A model generated the notes under the pieces. It searched no databases. It saw nothing but the letters and a program-made list of their open reading frames with translations, and was not told the origin of the DNA. This document shows, in pieces, positions 38,127 to 41,186 of a stretch of 41,186 bases of DNA. This stretch comes from Paludibacteraceae bacterium (GTDB lineage: Bacteria; Bacteroidota; Bacteroidia; Bacteroidales; Paludibacteraceae). A program made the translations under genes and the position numbers. Numbering within the stretch: position 1 is the stretch's first letter; each line of letters begins with the position of its first letter. The stretch covers positions 1-41,186 of the forward strand of contig CAJOEX010000011.1 of NCBI GenBank assembly GCA_905233415.1. The letters are read 5' to 3'.

Positions 38127-40648
38127 ACGTTCAGTGATTCCAACAGTCTTTCAAGTGATTCCATATCCTGGATTAAGACGTCACGGCCCTTTGGACCTTT
38201 GTTCGGACCGACAATGCCGGTGGCTTCAAGTTGGTCGGACAGTTTGCCGGCACGGTTGTAACCAATCTCAAATGCCCGTTGCAAGCGGGATGTCGAGCCT
38301 TCCTGCTTGCTGACAACATAGCGTGCAACATCTGCAAACATCGGGTCGAGACGCTTCGTATCCACGGACCCCGGAGCAACGGCCTCTTCCTGTCCTTCCG
38401 GCACATATTCAGGCAGTTGGTAAGGTTGTGAGTAGCCCTGCTGTTCGTGAATATGATTAACGATGGCTTCCACTTCCGGCGTATCGACAAAAGCACACTG
38501 TATGCGCGTAAGATTACCGCCGCCGGAGTACAACATATCGCCTTTACCAATCAGCTGGTCGGCACCTTTGGCATCGAGCACCGTACGGCTGTCCACAACG
38601 GATTGTGTGCGGAACGCAATGCGGGTCGGGATATTGGCTTTGATGGTTCCGGTAACGATTTTCACATCCGGACGCTGTGTGGCAAGAATCATGTGCATGC
38701 CGACGGCACGGGCTTTCTGCGCCAGACGCTGAATCGGACGTTCCACCTCTTTGCCTGCCTGCATAATGAAATCGCCGTACTCGTCAATCACAATCACCAG
38801 ATAGGGCATGAAGTGGTGGTGCAGAATCTTCTTCGTGACCACGTTTTCCACGTCTTTTTCAGGATTGAGGACGCGGGAGTTGAACTTCTCGTTGTAATCC
38901 TCAAGGTTGCGGCAGTTGGCTTCTGCTAACAACGAATAGCGGTCCTCCATCTCAATTACAAGCGAGTTCAAGGTATTGATAACTTTCTGGCAGTCGGTAA
39001 TGATGATGTCGCGGTCCTCTTGCTCGGGCATTGCTGCCATGTAGTGCTTGAGCAGCGGTTTGTAAATGGAGAATTCGACCATTTTCGGGTCCACCAGCAC
39101 AAACTTCAGTTCTGCCGGATGTTTCTTGTATAGCAAGGACGTAATAATGGCGTTCAGGCCTACCGACTTACCTTGTCCGGTAGCACCTGCAACCAGCAAA
39201 TGCGGCGTTTTGGCAAGGTCGAAGCAGAACACTTCGTTGGTGATGGTGCGTCCGATTGCCACAGGCAGTTTCATCTTCTGTTCCTCTTGGAAGCGTTTGG
39301 AGGCAATGACGGAGTGCATGGAAACGACTTGCGGTTTCTCGTTCGGCACTTCAATGCCGACCGTTCCTTTGCCGGGCATTGGAGCGATGATACGGATTCC
39401 TATGGCGCTGAGTGACAGCATAATGTCGTTCTCCAGGTTCTGGATCTTGGCGATGCGGATACCTGCTTTCGGCACCACTTCGTAGAGCGTAACGGTCGGA
39501 CCGACGGTTGCCTTGATTTGCTCGATTTCAATGCCGTAATTGCGTAGCGTCGTCACGATTCGGTTGGCATTTGCCTGCTGTTCCTCCTGATTGATGACGG
39601 GGGCAGTCTCGTTGTCATAGACTTTGAGCAGGTCGAGTGTAGGGAACTTGTAGAATTCCAAATCCTTGCGCGGGTCGTACGGCTCTAATTGCTTGGAAAG
39701 TTCTACTTCGTCGGTAGCGTTGATGTCGAAGTCCGGTTTTTCCGATGTGTCCGTATCATCAGGAACGTCCGGTATTTCCGGCTCATCCGGTATTTCCGGC
39801 TCGTCGGGCGTCTCCGGCGTTTCGATTTCGACCGTTATGACGGACGGGTCTTCCGGCTCGTCCGGTTCGCCAATGGTCAATGTAATGGGCTCGGATTTTT
39901 CGGACGGGTCTTCGGGGCTTTCAGGTGCGTCGGGCGTGTCCGGATTATCGTTGGGAACAGCCGGCGCTTCCGGTTTGCGGAACAGGTTTTTGCACCACTG
40001 CCCGAAACGTTTGGTTTTTGGAATAAAGGTCTTGTCCGCGATGATAAAGAAAATCAGCAGTACCGCCACAAGAATGATGGTCGAACCGATCGGCTGCACA
40101 TAACTCGTCATCAGTTCGCTCAGCCATTCGCCGTGTGCACCGCCCCAACGGAAGAATGTTTCAATGCCGGTAATGAGCTGAACAAATCCGAGTGCAATGC
40201 TTCCCCAAATAATCCAGAATACCGTGCAGAAAAGCAATCGCCAGCCGTTGAGCTGCAACAGATGTAGCAGTTTGAAGGCGTAAAGTGCCAGCATAACTAA
40301 AAACATCACGGACACCAAGCCGAATGAACCGTCCACCATAAATGCTGCCAAACGGGCACCCGGCAAGCCCATTAAATTGGTAATTTGCAGCCGTGCCGCC
40401 ACGCGCTCGGCATGGGACATGCTCAACAGGCTCTGGTCCTGCGTGCCGGTGAAGAAATAACTGCACCATGCAATCAGCGCAAACAGCGAGAATGCCAGTA
40501 ATATCACGGCACACACGACTTGTGTCCGGCGGTCTGCAAAAAACGCCTGGACTTGACTGAAAAACGATGTTTTTTCAACTTCGATGCGGCGTGATTCTGT
40601 AACGTTTTCGTGGCTCGAAGTGATGGTTGAAGACGGTCTTCTGGGCAT
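38123..40648 (-). CDS. ftsK: DNA translocase FtsK
   Basis: The 841-residue protein has four N-terminal membrane helices in residues 30-195 (VVCAVILLAFSLFALIAWCSYFF, FGLVSVMFLVMLALYAFKLL, LLFCTVFWIIWGSIALGFVQLI, IILVAVLLIFFIIA), a proline/acidic linker (about 225-320), and a motor domain with Walker A GATGQGKS and Walker B LVIVIDEYGDF. The C-terminal gamma domain (YVVSKQEGSTSRLQRAFEIGYNRAGKL) reads KOPS-like sites. It pumps chromosomal termini through the septum and helps dimer resolution with XerCD. The linker contains a short perfect DNA repeat (39768-39803). First gene of its array. Confidence 0.94.
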   Translation of the reverse strand: MPRRPSSTITSSHENVTESRRIEVEKTSFFSQVQAFFADRRTQVVCAVILLAFSLFALIAWCSYFFTGTQDQSLLSMSHAERVAARLQITNLMGLPGARLAAFMVDGSFGLVSVMFLVMLALYAFKLLHLLQLNGWRLLFCTVFWIIWGSIALGFVQLITGIETFFRWGGAHGEWLSELMTSYVQPIGSTIILVAVLLIFFIIADKTFIPKTKRFGQWCKNLFRKPEAPAVPNDNPDTPDAPESPEDPSEKSEPITLTIGEPDEPEDPSVITVEIETPETPDEPEIPDEPEIPDVPDDTDTSEKPDFDINATDEVELSKQLEPYDPRKDLEFYKFPTLDLLKVYDNETAPVINQEEQQANANRIVTTLRNYGIEIEQIKATVGPTVTLYEVVPKAGIRIAKIQNLENDIMLSLSAIGIRIIAPMPGKGTVGIEVPNEKPQVVSMHSVIASKRFQEEQKMKLPVAIGRTITNEVFCFDLAKTPHLLVAGATGQGKSVGLNAIITSLLYKKHPAELKFVLVDPKMVEFSIYKPLLKHYMAAMPEQEDRDIIITDCQKVINTLNSLVIEMEDRYSLLAEANCRNLEDYNEKFNSRVLNPEKDVENVVTKKILHHHFMPYLVIVIDEYGDFIMQAGKEVERPIQRLAQKARAVGMHMILATQRPDVKIVTGTIKANIPTRIAFRTQSVVDSRTVLDAKGADQLIGKGDMLYSGGGNLTRIQCAFVDTPEVEAIVNHIHEQQGYSQPYQLPEYVPEGQEEAVAPGSVDTKRLDPMFADVARYVVSKQEGSTSRLQRAFEIGYNRAGKLSDQLEATGIVGPNKGPKGRDVLIQDMESLERLLESLNV
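39768..39803. repeat. 18-bp in-frame direct repeat in the ftsK linker
   Basis: Two adjacent 18-bp copies, TCCGGTATTTCCGGCTCA and the same with G at the end, encode a repeated P-E-I-P-D-E hexapeptide in the acidic linker. Copy-number changes would stay in frame, altering linker length only. Confidence 0.8.
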
Positions 40649-40666
40649 AATACATCAAATTTGGCG

Positions 40667-40698
40667 CAAAGATACGGAATATTTTTTGTAAATGCAAG
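40667..40698 (-). promoter_or_regulatory. Bacteroidota-type promoter for ftsK
   Basis: Minus strand: CTTG at 40698-40695, 20 nt, TATCTTTG at 40674-40667; start near 40660, about 12 nt before the ATG at 40648. Confidence 0.78.
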
Positions 40699-40701
40699 TA
40701 T

Positions 40702-40742
40702 AAAATGCTTTTTTGCATTTTTTCTTTTGAAAAAAGCATTTT
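40702..40742. repeat. Perfect 13-bp inverted repeat between divergent promoters
   Basis: AAAATGCTTTTTT (40702-40714) and AAAAAAGCATTTT (40730-40742), spacer 15 nt. Lies between the ftsK and rseC promoters, so it may be an operator or a stalling hairpin; it also contains the smaller AAATGC/GCATTT stem (40703-40720). Confidence 0.6.
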
Positions 40743-40755
40743 TTTAGGCAAAAGC

Positions 40756-40787
40756 TTTGTGTATATCAAAAAAAAAGCTTACTTTTG
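40756..40787 (+). promoter_or_regulatory. Bacteroidota-type promoter for rseC-rnfB
   Basis: TTTG at 40756-40759, exactly 20 nt, TACTTTTG at 40780-40787. Transcription start near 40794, about 15 nt before the ATG at 40809. Confidence 0.87.
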
Positions 40788-40808
40788 CAGGTTATTTTGT
40801 GTCAAGTC

Positions 40809-41075
40809 ATGTCCGATTGCGAAAACAAACCTTCCGGAGCCTGTGGCGGTTGTGCATTGAAGTCCCATTGCACGATTGTGGAAGATGACCGGTTCACCCG
40901 CCGTCAGCGTTGGAAAGCGTTGAGTTTGGGCTACATCGTGCCTTTCGTGCTGTTGGCGGCGGTGATTGCCGTGACGGACTTGCTGACGGACAATGAATAC
41001 CTTATCGGCGGACTTGCTTTGGCAACGATTGCCGTTTACTATTTAACATTGTTTTTTATAAAACCGAAAATATGA
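40809..41075 (+). CDS. Short RseC-like membrane protein
   Basis: The 88-residue protein starts with a Cys cluster (C4, C12, C15, C21 in GACGGCALKSHC), then has two hydrophobic helices (YIVPFVLLAAVIAV and LIGGLALATIAVYYLTLFF) and a basic end. Cys motif plus two helices is the layout of the RseC/SoxR-reducing family, which precedes rnfB in Bacteroidota, as here: its TGA overlaps the rnfB ATG (ATGA). Typical members are about 140 residues with an N-terminal beta domain that is missing here. ATG 40809 preferred; the TTG at 40785 falls within the promoter -7 element. Likely to support the Rnf complex, for example cofactor handling, but unproven. Confidence 0.75.
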   Translation: MSDCENKPSGACGGCALKSHCTIVEDDRFTRRQRWKALSLGYIVPFVLLAAVIAVTDLLTDNEYLIGGLALATIAVYYLTLFFIKPKI

Positions 41076-41186
41076 ATATAGTATTAATTGCATTGCTTAT
41101 TTTGGGCTTGACGGGTTTTGCGGCAGCGGTACTGCTGTTCCTGACGGCCCGGAAGTTCAAAGTGGAGGAAGACCCGCGTATTGACC
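41072..41186 (+). CDS. rnfB: RnfB, Rnf ion-translocating complex subunit (partial)
   Basis: The window ends 38 codons into this gene. The visible N-terminus MNIVLIALLILGLTGFAAAV is one membrane helix, then FLTARKFKVEEDPRID, the conserved sequence that precedes the first Fe-S domain in RnfB. Rnf couples ferredoxin oxidation to NAD+ reduction and ion pumping at the inner membrane, in keeping with an anaerobic bacterium. Expected downstream: rnfC, D, G, E, A. Confidence 0.85.
   Translation, partial: MNIVLIALLILGLTGFAAAVLLFLTARKFKVEEDPRID

Overview
The window looks like a chromosomal segment of an anaerobic, uncultured-type Bacteroidales bacterium (Bacteroidota). The evidence is: (i) seven sites match the Bacteroidota housekeeping promoter (TTTG or TTG, then 20 nt, then TAnnTTTG); (ii) the families are Bacteroidota-typical (DUF4254, DUF4494, Wzi-type capsule barrel, BspA-like leucine-rich repeats, M6 protease, short conserved C-terminal tails on secreted proteins, RseC-RnfB); (iii) Shine-Dalgarno sequences are largely absent, while ATGA stop/start overlaps between genes are very common. 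Except for a partial gene at the left edge, htpG, and the rseC-rnfB start at the right edge, every gene is on the minus strand.

Layout, left to right. 1-237: end of a plus-strand secreted protein with a sorting-type tail, then a bidirectional terminator. 308-10750 (minus, transcribed right to left from a strong promoter at 10769-10800): one tightly packed envelope operon, mlaE, mlaF, a stand-alone protease pro-region, an M6 metalloprotease, xth, lptB, a Kelch lipoprotein, a Wzi-like barrel, DUF4254, a heptosyltransferase-type GT9 broken into two ORFs, and a WaaP-like kinase fused to a GT2. 10835-22582 (minus, promoter 22608-22639): a second long array, with an RND adaptor, an RND permease fused to an outer-membrane factor, a polysaccharide deacetylase, a GT4-GT2 fusion, a cysteine-desulfidase-like protein and a BspA-like LRR protein. 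22583-25120: two intergenic regions dense in promoters and terminators, flanking a second LRR protein and a 41-residue small ORF. 25121-27067: htpG on the plus strand behind a sigma-54-type promoter. 27064-40648 (minus, promoter 40667-40698): ftsK, lolA, trxB, a large tailed secreted protein, a DUF4494 protein, yggS, a phosphopantetheinyl transferase, tamB and a secreted endonuclease/phosphatase-like protein. 40809-41186: rseC-like gene and the start of rnfB.

How the genes work together: the first array is mainly cell-envelope biogenesis, with lipid trafficking (MlaEF), LPS export (LptB), LPS core sugar addition and phosphorylation (GT9, WaaP-GT2) and surface polysaccharide handling (Wzi). 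The second combines multidrug export with glycan synthesis. The third mixes division, lipoprotein delivery (LolA), outer-membrane protein assembly (TamB) and redox housekeeping.

Most interesting points: a family of degenerate 11-bp tandem repeats at three separate places, one of which sits exactly at the break of the GT9 gene; a free-standing copy of the M6 protease pro-region directly upstream of, and translationally coupled to, the protease; an RND pump fused to its outer-membrane channel across an internal lipobox; and two promoter-terminator units of roughly 170-230 nt that could make small RNAs. All function calls come from reading the sequence; no database search was run.
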